64,000 nucleotides of DNA from Adineta steineri (taxonomy: Eukaryota; Rotifera; Eurotatoria; Adinetida; Adinetidae). The stretch spans positions 218,943-282,942 of the forward strand of contig CAJNOI010000078.1 of the NCBI GenBank assembly GCA_905250115.1, in the 5' to 3' direction. The notes below the pieces were generated by a model, which saw nothing but the letters and a program-made list of their open reading frames with translations, searched no databases and had not been told where the DNA came from. Made by a program: the position numbers and the translations under genes. Shown one piece after another: positions 49,540 through 62,577 of this stretch (position 1 is its first letter; the number at the start of each line of letters is the position of its first letter).

Positions 49540-52500
49540 ATGATGACATATATTGAACGACATGGATGGTGTTCGTCCTTGATTTCATCGACAATATGTC
49601 CCTCAAATATTGACAAATCAACAAAACCTTGTCCTATACGCTCATTGTCTTTTGCTTCAACATCATTGATCTCTAATAGTGATAGTATTTCTCTTAATAC
49701 AGATTCCATCCTATCACCATCTTCATTAACATATAACAAAAGAAATAATAATAAGGCATCAACATCTAATGTACGTTCATCATCAGGACGAGCAGATGAT
49801 TATTATACAACAAAACGTATTGAAGAATTACATGAACGAATGGATGATATTCAAATAACAAGTTTTTTACAATTTATTAATCATCATTTATCATTAAAAA
49901 AGGAAAATCATAAAACAATTAATATCAATGATATAGCAAAAGATTTATCAAATGGACATGTATTAATTGATTTAATAGAAATATTATCATCAACAAAATT
50001 AAAACGTGAACGTGGTCATACACGTTTTCATTCCTTAACAAATATTCAATATGTTTTAGATTATTTAAAATTACGTATGCAACATATAAATATATCACCA
50101 CATGAAATTGTTTCGGGTAATCGTAAACAAATTCTTGCATTATTATGGATAATAATGAAAACATTTGATTTTCCTGGTTTTCGTATAACAAATAAAAATT
50201 GTTTTGTTGAAAACACACTCTTAGGTTTTGGACAAGATCGAAGTATAATTATAAAATGGTTAAATAATATTATCAATCAAAGTTTAAATACAATACAAAT
50301 TTATATAAAAGATTTTTATCTACAAACATGGATCAATGGTTATTATTTATCAATCATTATTAAATATTTAATACCATTAAGTATAAAATATTTAACAAGA
50401 CAATGTTTTGATGATTTAAAAGAATTAAATAATTTAAATTCAGATGGTAAACAATGTTTTAAATTATGTTTATCTTTATCAAATTATTGTTTTAATACAA
50501 TAACAATTATTGATGAAACAGATAAAAGTGAAAGATGTTTATTTAAATATTTTACTGAATTACAAAAAAATATTATAAGTATTTTAAAATCTAATCATAT
50601 TGGAAAATTAGTTCAAAATAATCCATATACTAAACAAATACTTGATACGGTTATTCAAACAACAACAACTACAGGTAAATGTCAAATAAATCTTAAGATG
50701 ATGTAATAGATTAAATCAACATATCTGTCTATGCATTTCTCTTTTTTGTTTATAGAACATTCTTCGCATATAATTAATAATAATGAACAATATTTGATTT
50801 GTATTAAAGATGATAATCAGCATGTATCATCAATAAATTCTTCAATATCATTATCAAATGATAATAATAAATTATCCAATTCAAAAATAGTAGAAAAATC
50901 TCAACCAATCAATAATAACAAATCGGAACGAGTAAATCGTTGGGAGAAACCAGAAAATCTACAAAGGTATTGATAAAAAGAAAAGAAAAGAAAGAATAGA
51001 TTTGTAATTGTTGAATGAAACAATGTCCTTGACCTTATTGCATAATCAATGTTAACGTTTTAATTATAGAGATGAAATTTAATCATCAGATAGTGAAATT
51101 TTCATTAAGTATTGATTATTTCGAAAGAAAAGTTCTACAAGGTTTTCTTTCTAATCATACAAATTCGTCTATTGTTAACAAAAAGAAGAAATTAATTGCT
51201 TGAGCTCCTACAGTGATTGAAATGAATACTTTTTATTTAACATTTTTATTTGTAGTAATTTTCATGCAATTAATAATGATAGTAAAATATCAAACAAAGA
51301 ACAGGTTGAAATGGTAATTAATGGACAACAAGAAGTTAATGATACAATTGAACAATCGGAAGAACTTGTATTATTACCAATAGAAATTGAGCAAGATATA
51401 AAATTAGATTCAAGCATAAGTGAAACTCAAGATCTCAATCAATTTACACCAACAATTGTCGAATATCAACCAGAGGAAAAGATTGAACAGCCTATTATTA
51501 ATGCACAAGAACAGCAAATTCTATCAATCAATGACAATACAGAAGAAATTAGTTCGACATTAGAAGATTTATCTGAATCTACGATATCATATGAAAAATT
51601 AGATGATTTACAAGAACTTATGATATCTAATGAAGAAAACAAACAATCCTCAGATGATTATGAAACATTACCAAAAGAAATTGAACAATCATTTCAAAAC
51701 GAAACTTGTTTGATTACTACTCAACAATCGATAGACACTATAGAAGAACAAAAACAATCTTTAATATCCAACGAAAACATTGAACAGTCTGATGTAAAAG
51801 ATGAAGTGCCAGAACAAAACACAACAACAACATTACCTGAAAATATCAATGAAGAGTTAGAACAATGTATCACATCAATTAAACCATCTCTTTCTATGAA
51901 TGAAGAATCATTACAACCTATTGAATCAAAACCGGAAACAATAATGACATCTGTTAAAATAAATGAAAATTTAGAACAACCTAAAACTGAAGAATCATCA
52001 GAAATGATTTCATTACCCGAACATAATACATCTATTTTAACAAATAACAATAAAAAATCATCACAATCTACGGTGTCGAATAAAAAAAAGAAGAGAAATA
52101 AAGTCAAAACTATTGACAACGAAAAATTATTTCAACAACCGATTGTTGAATCTGAACGAATTGAAGAAAATGAATCTTCAAGTATTATAAATAATAAATT
52201 AGAACCATTTATAGTTGTAGAAGCGAACAAAGAAATTCAACCGATCGTCGAAAACAATTTCATTGCAACTAATGGAAAATTACCACAATCAATTACTGAA
52301 GACTTACCACAATCCGTAATCTCAAACGGAACAACAAAAACATCTGTTGAAAATAATTCTCCGATCGTTACAAATAAAAACTTAGAAAAATCTACAATTA
52401 TAACATCATCACAACCTATTACCTCGAATGATGAAGTTAATAAATCTACACCAATAAATAAAAAGACAGCTGCTACTACTACAACTACTAAAAAAGTAGT

Positions 52501-53481
52501 ACAAACTGCATCATCTAATAAAGAAAATCAACATTTTATTACTTCAAATAAACAATTAGTACAACCTACAACTGTAGTTAAAGAACCAGAACAACGTAAA
52601 TCGATAACTGAACAAACCACTTCAACAACATCAAAAGGTAATACATGTTCGGATATTATTAATATACAATCAGTAAAAGTAAATCATGAATCATCACAAA
52701 CTGCAAATTCACTTAAGAAACCAGAACATTCTACAGTATCAATTGAAAAACCTAAACAAACTGTTATAATACCTGAGGTAACTGAACAAATTTCTTGCAC
52801 AAATACACATAAAAAATCAGAACAAACTGAAGTATCACTTGAGAAACAAGATCAACCAATTACTCTAATCGAAGAACCACGTGCATCAACAATATCGAAT
52901 AATGAAACGAAAAAATCTTCATTTAAAAATAAAAAATCACGACGATCAAATACTAAAAAAGGAAAATCAGCACAAGTAGTGCCAATTAATAATACTGAAC
53001 CTATTCTACAAGATGAAGAAGAAACTATTGAATCAGTATTACCCTCTGTTAATCTAACAACTATTGTTCAAGAACAAATTCCTACTAATATTGTAACAGG
53101 AGTTGATACTTCACCAATAATAATACCTGAAATATCATTGAATGGTAAATTATCAAATAATAGGTAAATATAAATAGATTATTAAAAAGAAAAGCTTTTT
53201 CAATAAGTTATTTTATGTTTTATAGTGAAAACCTTCAAAATTCAAGTGCCTTACGATCTCGTAAAACGAAAAAGAAAAAAACAATAGCTACAACAACAAC
53301 TACTGTCATTGAAAAACCTTCATTTCCTCCGATGTCAACATCAACAACAATAACTAATCGCAATTTCTTTGTTACTATTCAAGAATTTCTACATGATAGA
53401 AGAATTATTGCATCCAAATACGTTTTCATTCTTGTTTGTCTTTGTTTTTCAATTATTATTATTATTCTTTCTTATAAGTGA
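49540..53481 (+). CDS. Calmin/nesprin-like actin-binding membrane protein
   Basis: Exons 49540-50674, 50756-50966, 51256-53163 and 53226-53481 join to 1169 residues. Residues ~105-210 are a calponin-homology domain (INDIAKDLSNGHVLIDLIE, LTNIQYVLDYLKLR, ILALLWIIMKTF). A second, more divergent CH domain follows to ~330, starting GFGQDRSIIIKWLNN. This tandem pair is the spectrin-type actin-binding domain. About 700 residues of low-complexity Gln/Glu/Ser/Thr-rich, probably disordered sequence come next, with loose repeats of SEQ-, TISNxE- and KSxQ-type units. The C-terminus has a KKKK patch and one span (YVFILVCLCFSIIIIILSYK) that ends the protein, making it tail-anchored. Calmin has this layout; nesprins end in a KASH tail, which is absent here. 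It probably ties actin to an internal membrane. An upstream 5' exon is possible. Confidence 0.8.
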
Positions 53482-53763
53482 TATTTATTTCACGTTGTTA
53501 ATTGAATACAATCAACAATGTGTGATCGTTTCCTCATTTTTTTTTCTCTTGAAACAAAAAAATAACAACCAATATTCTCTATTGTTAACATTTCATTTAT
53601 TTCCTCTATTTGCAAGTTTGTGTGTGAACAGTGTTTTTGTTTTGTAATATACAAATAATTTCAGTTGGGATTAGGAAAAATGACATAATAAAAAAAAAAC
53701 GGAAATTTCAAATAAATCACGCATGTATTGTTAATTAACAAGAAAAAACGTTCGTCAAAATCA

Positions 53764-53779
53764 ATCTTTTTCCTTATAG
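53764..53779 (+). promoter_or_regulatory. Splice acceptor 9 nt before the ValRS start
   Basis: ATCTTTTTCCTTATAG, a strong polypyrimidine acceptor, ends at 53779, leaving only nine bases before the ATG at 53789. There is no coding frame to join, so it serves a 5'-UTR intron or spliced-leader trans-splicing, which is known in bdelloid rotifers. The upstream calmin-like gene ends only 307 bp earlier on the same strand, so an operon-like arrangement is possible. Confidence 0.5.
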
Positions 53780-53788
53780 ATTTTTCGA

Positions 53789-56700
53789 ATGTTAATTAAA
53801 GTTTTATTATTTAATCATTCATTTCAACGTATAACAGCCTATCGTTGGTTATCTAAAACTCATAAACCTTCTCTATTTGAACCGAAATGGGCATCAGTAT
53901 TTGCCCAGGCAACAACTAATTCATATCTACCCTCTTTACCTGTTAAGAATGAAAAACCATTTGTTATGCTTTTTCCACCACCAAATGTAACTGGAACTCT
54001 TCATCTAGGTCATGCATTAACTACATGTATACACGATAGTCTTTTAAGATGGCATACGATGCAACGAAAATCATATGCTCGTTGTATACCTGGTTATGAT
54101 CATGCTGGAATTGCTACACAGGTAAATTTGGAATATTGGAAACACTATATTTTATTTTTTGTAATTGAAGGTTATAGTTGAAAAACATATAGCTCCTCAA
54201 ACACGAGAACAAATGGGAAGAGAAAATTTTCTTGAAGAATGCTATCAATGGTCTTCAACATATCGTCAAACAATTGAAACACAATTAAAACGTCTATGTC
54301 CATTATTTGATTGGTCAAATACTTATTTTACTATGGATAAAAATCTTATTGAATATGTTCGAGATTCATTTTTAAGTTTATATAATGATGGTCTTATTTA
54401 TCGTGATCGACGTATTGTTAATTGGTGTTGTCAATTACGATCAGTTGTTAGTGATATTGAAGTAGATTCAAAAGAAATCAATGGTCGACAAAAAATTTCA
54501 ATACCTGGATATTCAAAAGAAATTGAATTAGGTGTACTTTATAATATTGCCTATAAAGTTATTGATGAACAACAACAGCAAGATAAAGAAATTATTGTTA
54601 GTACAACACGACCCGAAACAATTTTAGCCGATACAGGTATTGCTGTTCATCCATTAGATTCTCGTTATATGTCATTAAAAAATAAATTTGTTCAAAATCC
54701 ATTTAATCCTCAAGATCGTTTACCGATTATATTTGATGAAAGTGTTGATCAAAATTTTGGTACTGGTGCAGTTAAATTAACACCAGGTCATGATGCATTT
54801 GATTATACATTAGCAATGAAACATAATCTTCCAGTTCGAACGATGTTAAATGATCAAGGTCGTGTACAACTTCATTTAGATCATCCATTTTATCAACAAT
54901 TAAATGATTTACATCGTTATGATGCACGTGATAAAGTACTTCAATTACTTGAAAATCAAGGATTAAGAAGAGGAGAACAGGAACAACAAAAAATGATAAT
55001 ACCTATATGTAGTCGAACAGGTGATATTATTGAACCTATGGTTAAAGAACAATGGTTTCTTGATACAACTGAAATGTGTGAGTTCTTATAAGAAAATATT
55101 TTTTTTTCTTATGAATTTTATTCTAGCTCGTCAAGCTTCATCAATTGTTGATAATGATACACTTAAACTAACACCATCATCTACTCGTAAAGTATGGAAA
55201 TATTGGTTGAATAATAATCGACCATGGTGTTTATCAAGACAACTTTGGTGGGGACATTCAATACCTATGTATCGATGTTCAATCAAAAATAAACCCAATG
55301 AATATCAATGGATTGGTGCTAAATCACTTGAAGAAGCAACTATCAAAGCTGCTCAATTATATCCAGATATTTTACCTGAAGCAATTCATATTGAACAAGA
55401 TCAAGATGTACTTGATACATGGTTTTCATCAGGTTTATTACCTATATCTATATTTTATAATACGAATAAACAAGAATTTCCAACAACATTACTCGATACT
55501 GGTTATGATATAATGTTTTTTTGGGTTGCTCGTATGGTTATGCTTGTAAATACTCTTTTATATAATTATTTCTTCTAAAAAAAATCTTTGAATTTTCTAG
55601 AGTCTTAAATTAACTAATCAGGTACCATTTCATGAAGTTCTTTTTCATGGTTTAATTTGTGATCCAAATGGTAAGAAAATGTCAAAATCATTAGGTAATA
55701 TAATTGATCCGATGGATGTTGTTAATGGAATAAGTCTTCAATCATTGCAAACACGTCTTGAACAATCACATTTATCACGTAATGAAATCGAACGATCGAA
55801 ACGTATACAAGCTAATCAATATCCATCAGGTATTGAACCAATTGGTTCCGATGGCCTTCGTCTATGTCTTTTATCTCATGATATATATCAACAATCAATA
55901 CGTTTTGATCCAACACAATTTGATTATGTTGGACGTTATTGTAATAAATTTTGGAATGCTTATAAATATGTCACAGAATTCGCTTTAATCGATATGAATT
56001 TTCGTGATGAAAAATTTTCAAATATAACTTATGAACAAATAGAAAAATTAAGTGAAAATCGTCTTGTAGATCGTTGGATGTTAAATGAATTAAATAAAAC
56101 AATAGGAAAAGTGAATGATTGTTTAAATAATTATACATTTCATTTAGCTATTGTTCGTTTACGTGATTCATTTCTAAAAGATTTTTGTGATTTTTATATT
56201 GAATTTAGTAAAATTCCTATTAAACAACAATCAAATGAAAATATTAAATCAAATGTTCAGATATTACTCTATTATTTACTTAAACAATATCTTATTCTTT
56301 ATCATCCATTTTTACCAGCTATGACTGAAGAATTATGGCAAGATTTAACACAAGGAAAACAAGGTTATCTTATTCATCAATTATATCCAACAATGAAACA
56401 TAATGAAAAGTAAAAATTCTTGAATTAGATAACAAATTGTTTTTGTATTGTAATTTTTGGTTATTTCTAGTATTAATCCTATGGATTCTCAAGTAATACA
56501 AATAATTCGTTTAATCTTAAAAAATTCGACATATTTTAAACAAATGCTTCGTTTATCACGTGATTCCGATATAATTATTTATTTTAATGACCAAAATCAT
56601 GAGAATTTATCAACACATATTGAAACGTATCTTACAGAAATTCGTACAATAACTCGGTTGAATAATATTCATATTGTATGTTCATCGCCATCGAATAATT

Positions 56701-57044
56701 CTCTCAATAAATCAAAATTTTCATTTCATGATTATGTTACGGATAATGTTGAACTTGTATTTAATTTAAATGATGATAAACAAACAAAAGAATTGGTTGA
56801 AAAACATGAAGAACGATTAAGTAAACAAGTTGATAAATTACAGGATGATCTTGGTGTTAATGAAACTGCGACAAAATTTCATCAAGAAAATAATGATGAA
56901 GAAAATATTGAACGTGAAAAAAATCGACGTGAAATTCTAATGGAAGATATGAAATTAACACAACGAAGACATGAAAGATTTGTTGAATTAGCTCAAAAAA
57001 GAACTGTTATTGAAAAAAAGAATAAAAAAGAAAAAAGATCTTAG
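53789..57044 (+). CDS. VARS2: Valyl-tRNA synthetase, mitochondrial-type
   Basis: Exons 53789-54121, 54171-55077, 55127-55545, 55601-56409 and 56471-57044 join to 1013 residues. The class I signature [13 protein letters not shown] carries HLGH at 72-75, and [10 protein letters not shown] carries KMSKS at about 579-583. Between them lie the editing domain ([33 protein letters not shown]), the [13 protein letters not shown] segment and [11 protein letters not shown], all typical of ValRS. The anticodon-binding domain follows, and then a C-terminal charged coiled coil (about residues 920-1010), another ValRS trait. The basic N-terminus rich in Phe, Arg and Leu looks like a mitochondrial targeting peptide, and no GST-like extension is present, so it is assigned to the mitochondrion. 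It charges tRNA-Val with valine. The ATG is 9 nt after a splice acceptor. Confidence 0.92.
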
Positions 57045-57137
57045 TTAATAAGAAGCTTTTTTTTGTTCATTTATAATTGACAACTAGATTAGTTTTGATT
57101 TCAATACCCTTAAGTCTGTATGCAATAGATCATGTTT

Positions 57138-58015
57138 TTATAATTTCAAAATAGATTCATCAATCGTGGATGTTTCTAATGTCTTAATGAATCGTTGTAA
57201 ACTATCAGTTAGTTTTAATCTATCTAATTTTCGTTTTAAAAATTCAAAATCAATAATTTCTTGTAATGGTCGTTGAAATAACATATTTTCATTTTTAGTT
57301 AATTTATGAAGAAAATAACGTTCAGCATAACAACAAATGAGAACTACTTCATTTGATTGTAATGTATTCAATGAATTAATATCAAGAAAAGTAAAAAGTT
57401 CGTTAATATCATCAAATGTTTTATAATGATTAAAATATTCAAAAACAATATCTTTTGCATCTTCAATATCTATTACTGTATCACGTTGAATTTTTCGTAT
57501 TAATTTAAAAATAATTTGTTGACGATTAATTGATGCTTTCGTATATTTAGTTAGAAAAGATAATGGTGAAAGATTTTCTAATTGATCATAATCTGATGGA
57601 AGAGTACATTGAATCGATGAAGCATTTAAACTTATTGGTGTTTTCACTTTTCCTAGTTTTCTTTCTTCGAAACGAATTTCTTCATTAGAATGATCGTTCA
57701 ATTGAGATGCTTGTCTAATTTGTTCCATTTGAAGAAATGTTCCTTTGTCTTTAAAATTTATATAATCTTTATGCATATCATTGATTAAACCAGTGTAATA
57801 ACCATCTAAATAGACAAAATCAAGAAATATTGATTATATTTTAATAAATAGGCTATACCTGGTACAGCTCTAACTTGTTTATTTTCAATGAGTTTGAGTT
57901 GTTTCCTTTTTTTCGATGAGTCAAATGATTTTAGATCAGTTATTGCAGTTAGTTGTGTAGTTTCATTGGCAAAGGATGTCTTTTTATTTATTTCATTTTT
58001 TTCTCGGACATTCAT
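57138..58015 (-). CDS. Unrecognised 274-aa protein
   Basis: Two minus-strand exons (58015-57859 and 57805-57138) with a 53-bp intron join in frame. The start is uncertain: 58015 is the first in-frame ATG, but the frame stays open about 25 codons upstream to a possible acceptor near 58085, so a further 5' exon is likely. The N-terminal third is polar. At the exon junction lies a conserved-looking VRAVPDGYYTGLINDMHKDY. The C-terminal part is helical and Leu-rich (for example LFTFLDINSLNTLQSNEVVL, LKRKLDRLKLTDSLQRFIKT). No signal peptide, membrane span or catalytic motif is visible. Its stop lies 93 bp from the ValRS stop in convergent orientation. Family not recognised. Confidence 0.6.
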
Positions 58016-58657
58016 CGATGATGTTGATTCATATGAATTATTACTCAATGTTTTAAAAAATTGATCATCTTTTGAATGATAGTTTCCTTAGTGATTTCGA
58101 TATAATTTAGTAGTATTTCTTGATTGTTAAATCTAATCAATAAAAGTGTATTTGAAATCACTGACAAATCAATATTGAATATTGTTCGGTTTGCTCTAAA
58201 GATTTTCTGCTCATACATTTTATCATAGGCGATAATGCAATAATATTACAAGATGTCACAATGACTCTTTCTAGTTGTATTCACTTTGTCTTTATGTATA
58301 TATATAAATATAGAATGAAGACTACTGAAATGTAGTTATATTATTTAGATGCATCAGTAAAGAAGTACTATATAATTATCTTTGTTGAGAATAAAAAAGA
58401 TGGAGAGAGAAGAAGAATTGATTGCCTCCTCGAAAAATATTTGCCTTGCGCCGTCTATATATTCCTCTCAATGCAAATTTGATTCTCGACGTGCTCCATG
58501 TTATGATTCATATGTATGCACGATTATTAATAGCAATATGTTCTAATAAATTCAAGTGATATTGACGAATCGAAAAGAGAAACTATTTTATTGCAATGGC
58601 TGACAGCTGTGAAAGAATAAGTATCGATAATTGAATTTTTGTCGAATAACATATGCT

Positions 58658-59304
58658 ATATAGTCTAATAAAAACGTTTCAGCGAAATTAATTTTTCAGC
58701 ATTCTTTTTACTATTAGGAGGAGCGGATGTGATTCAAATGGTGATATAGATAGTACGAGACTCTGTCTGTTTGTATAGATTTTTTATAATAAAAATAGGT
58801 TCCAGTACCTTTTAGCATTTCGCATTTTGTAACCACGTGAGTTTTACTCAAATAAAAAATAAATGAATCGATAGCGAATTTCATGCTCTGTCAGTTCATA
58901 AAAAATATTTTTTGCTAGAGACGATCGTCATCTTCAAACCTTGACTGTTGTAATGAGAATAGTCGAAAAAAAATAGTTTCATTTTTCGGTCAAAACAATG
59001 CGTGAAAAACCAGTGATAGTACGTTTTTAAATATACTATTTTGTTCAGTTTTGAAAACTATTCTCATTACAACAGTCAAGGTTTAGAGATAAAGATCATC
59101 TGTAGTAAAAAATATTTTTTTATCGATTTATATATTTTATTTTTGTTTTTAGGAAAAATCCTTTGGTTAGGAAAAATGAAATACCAAAAGGTACTGAAAC
59201 TTATCTTTGCATAGAAAGAAGTTATCTGAATCAGATTCGTATCTCTTAATATTAAAAAAAATTCTGAAAAATTAATTTCGTTTCAACTTTTTCATTAGAC
59301 TATA
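58658..59304. repeat. Foldback element with long imperfect inverted arms
   Basis: About 650 bp forms an imperfect inverted repeat. The inner core is perfect over 28 bases (58936-58963 against 59057-59084; AAACCTTGACTGTTGTAATG then AGAATAGT). Further out, CAGTACCTTTTxGxATTTC, GAAATTAATTTTTCAG and TATAGTCTAAT recur in inverse order on both sides. No coding frame lies inside. This is the structure of a MITE or foldback DNA transposon. Clean terminal target duplications were not identified. Confidence 0.75.
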
Positions 59305-60479
59305 CTAGCGTATTTTGTACATTATATCAACTGCTTACAAGGTCATGTTAAATTCATACATTTAATCGATGTTCTTGACTCCTTTCTTTCTAAAATCTTG
59401 TTTTTTTAAAGTTTTAGACAGAATTCTTTGTTCCATTCCTTTTATATCAGACTCATGCCTGAGAAAATTTATCTTGCTTATCAGGCAAGATTCTTGTGCT
59501 TTATTTTTGCCATCGGCATATATCACTTATGCTTTGATTTTCTGCGCTATTTTACTAGAAAAATCTCGTATGACTGATAGATAGTAAAAAAAAAAAAGCA
59601 CAATAACGCATGAAAACTAACGAAACGGCTAATGAGAAAAAAGTTAATGAATTTTGTAGCGGTTTTTAAAAAAGTTTTGATCGATCTAGACGGAGAGCCT
59701 TAAGAAAAAAAATTTATATATTTGAAATATTAAATTACTGTTCTTATACGATGATACTGAGGGTCTAACAGTTAACATAGATATTGGAGAACATAACGAA
59801 TGAGATTTTGAATTAAACCAAGTACTTTTACAAACTTTTCCAGTATAAGTTGTAATACTCTTGTTGTCCTTCGTTGTAAGTAATATAATAACAACCGCGT
59901 TAGTCACAAAAAACCCTTCGAGTTACAGAGTAGACTGGAGACAAGTTACAGGTCACGAAAATGTCATACTCTGCAGACCTCGAAACAGATATAAACGTTA
60001 CAGACAAAGGATGGTTCTTTCTTGAAATTCATCCAAGATTCTTGCTTGAACTTCAAAAGTAAAAAGAATCTGAAAAGAATAAACTCAAGAATCTCGATTA
60101 GTGATATAATTCTCTCTTCCGTTTTTTTCTGTCATATTTATCTTCGTATCGATCGTTAAAAGAAGAAGACTACAGAAAAGAAAAAATATATGATACGAAC
60201 GTTTTTTGTCATTGAGGCTTTATGCCTTATTCTTTATTCGAAAAAACTCAGTGAGTTTAACTATATATATATATATATATACATGTGCTTTCGTTCGCTC
60301 GTTCTAGTAGCTTGTATTGTTCAGTGAAGCGTGATATGATTCGTATTTACAGTCGAAAAGACTTGTTTTTTTTTCTTGTTGGTTGACGATTCATTTTAGA
60401 CAATATTCAAGGTGTATTTTTGTATGGTTTAATCTGTATTTAATAAATTATTAGTTAGTTCACAGAATATTTGTTATTT
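59305..60479. other. 5' region of the sterol acyltransferase gene
   Basis: No supported gene. Contains a TA microsatellite at about 60263-60281. An acceptor-like TTAGTTCACAG lies about 16 bases before the start codon at 60480, suggesting a 5'-UTR intron or spliced-leader site. Confidence 0.45.
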
Positions 60480-62577
60480 ATGAGTGATTTAAAAGAACAA
60501 ACATCCACGGATAAACGTCGAGCCAGTGGATCTGTAAATACTTCCAAGATTTCCATTAAACATCGAAAAGCTGGTGAATTCGTTGCTCGTGAATCTTTAC
60601 TAACTGAATTATTTCACAATCCACATATTAATTGTGTGAGAAATGGATTCATTGCTGGTTTCATTTTGATGATATTACGTCATCTAGTCGATGATTTACT
60701 TCATTATGGAAGGTAAGAAAAGAGTATTGATTTTCATAAATAGATCTTCACTCAGTTGTTTTTTTTGTTAGACCAAATTGGACATTTGAATTATTATTTT
60801 TAACAGTTGGTCAATTGCATATTACCATAATGATTTGGTCTGTTATGACTTTTTGTACAACTTTTGTTGTGTATTATGGAACATATATTTGGGCAAATAG
60901 TCGTAAATTTAGTGGAACTATTCTTAGTATACTAATTGAATAAGAAAAAAAAATAGATAATAAAATATTATTGTTTAGAATTATATGACATGTTTTGGCT
61001 ATTGATTTATATTTGTTATCAAATAGGTTTATTTGTTATACCATGTTGGCTAGTAAATAAATATCAATTGCCATTTGCTTGCGCAGCAACTGTTATTCTT
61101 GAACAAGTATGTTTTATAGACTTGTAAAAGCCTACACTGATTAGAATCAAAAAGAGATAATTCATCTTTTTTTTTCCAATATCATTATTTGTTTTGATAC
61201 TCTATAGTAACAATAGATGAAGATTAAACAGCTAGATAGATAGAAGAGTTAGAAATATCGAACTCTATAAATAAAACAATAGATAAATGTTTCATTCCTA
61301 AATTCAACATATATTATTTTCATAATCGTCAAAGTTAGTCGTTTGAATTTTTTATAAACATTTATTTAGCTACGCCAAATCTTGAAAATACATTCATTTG
61401 TACGTGAAAATGCTGGAAAAATAATTTCTCCATCAAATAAATCAACTGGTTTGTTATAATGTTTTGTTTTCACTACGACTTCGGTTGAAAGAATGTTTTT
61501 TTTCAAATTTAGATTCTCAATTATCTTCTGAATTTAGTCATTTTAATCAATATTTATATTTTCTCTATGCACCTACATTAGTTTTTCGAGATGTTTATCC
61601 TCGAACATCGACTATTCGATGGAATATTGTTTTTCAAATGTTTGGTCAAGTTCTAATTGGTACCATTCTACTTTATCATGTTATCGCATATTATTGGATG
61701 CCAGTGTTTGCTCGATGTTTTACAGATACTAAACTAACATATCCATCTGTAATAACATCTATATTTGATTTAATGCTTCCAGGAGTTCTGTTTTTTGTAA
61801 TCGGTAAAAATATTTGTATAATTTATTTGCATAGATATATATTTGTTTTTGTTTTATTTAAGGTTTTTATGGTTTTTTTCATTGTTGGTTGAATGGATTT
61901 GCAGAATTACTTCGGTTTGCTGATCGAACATTTTATCAGGTAGAATAAGAGAATAATTAATTGTTCAAAAATAATTTTATATTTCTAGGATTGGTGGAAT
62001 GCAACATCATCTGGAACATTTTGGCGATCATGGAATATTGTTGTACATGATTGGCTTCATGTTTATGTTTATAAAGATCTTATCAAAGTTATTTGAAATT
62101 TTAATTTGTGACATCATCTTTTAATTTCTTTGCTTTTAGTTATTCTCCGGTAATAAAAAATTATCAGCAATTTGTGTAGTCATTTTTTCAGCTATACTTC
62201 ATGAATATTGTATGAGTATTGTATTTGGATTTTGCTCTGTAATATTCATTGTTTGGTTTGGTTTAGTTGGAAGTATGTTTATATATTTATTTATTTTGAT
62301 ATTTCTTATCTTGTTTTTTTTGCTTAGTGTTCCTTCGTATTGTTTTTCCACATTCAAAGGGAACACTATGGAATATTATAATATTAACAATGACACCAAT
62401 ATCTCTGGCAGTCGTTCCATATTTTTATGCTCTTGAAATATCTGCTCGACATTTCCCTTCGAATCGTGTAAGTTAGAGATATGATTTTATACAATGATAA
62501 TGAAATATATATTTCTATAGGCAACATTCTGGGATGTAATGTTTAAGTATGGTAATCAGTCAAAAGCTGATTTATGA
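60480..62577 (+). CDS. SOAT: Sterol O-acyltransferase (ACAT/SOAT, MBOAT family)
   Basis: Ten exons (60480-60712, 60772-60926, 61027-61106, 61370-61448, 61513-61803, 61863-61939, 61989-62087, 62140-62272, 62328-62467, 62521-62577) join in frame to 447 residues; human SOAT1 has 550, the difference mainly at the N-terminus. The enzyme esterifies cholesterol with long-chain acyl-CoA in the endoplasmic reticulum. Seen motifs: [43 protein letters not shown], the acyl-CoA signature FYQDWWN (303-309), [13 protein letters not shown], and the catalytic His of the MBOAT family in ILHEY (His359). About eight or nine hydrophobic spans are visible. The HSF and FYxDWWN motifs favour SOAT over DGAT1. The ATG at 60480 follows directly after an acceptor-like site. 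Confidence 0.92.

Noticed and set aside
51721..52119. Minus-strand frame of 132 codons
   Set aside because: Antisense shadow of the disordered linker exon of the calmin-like gene.
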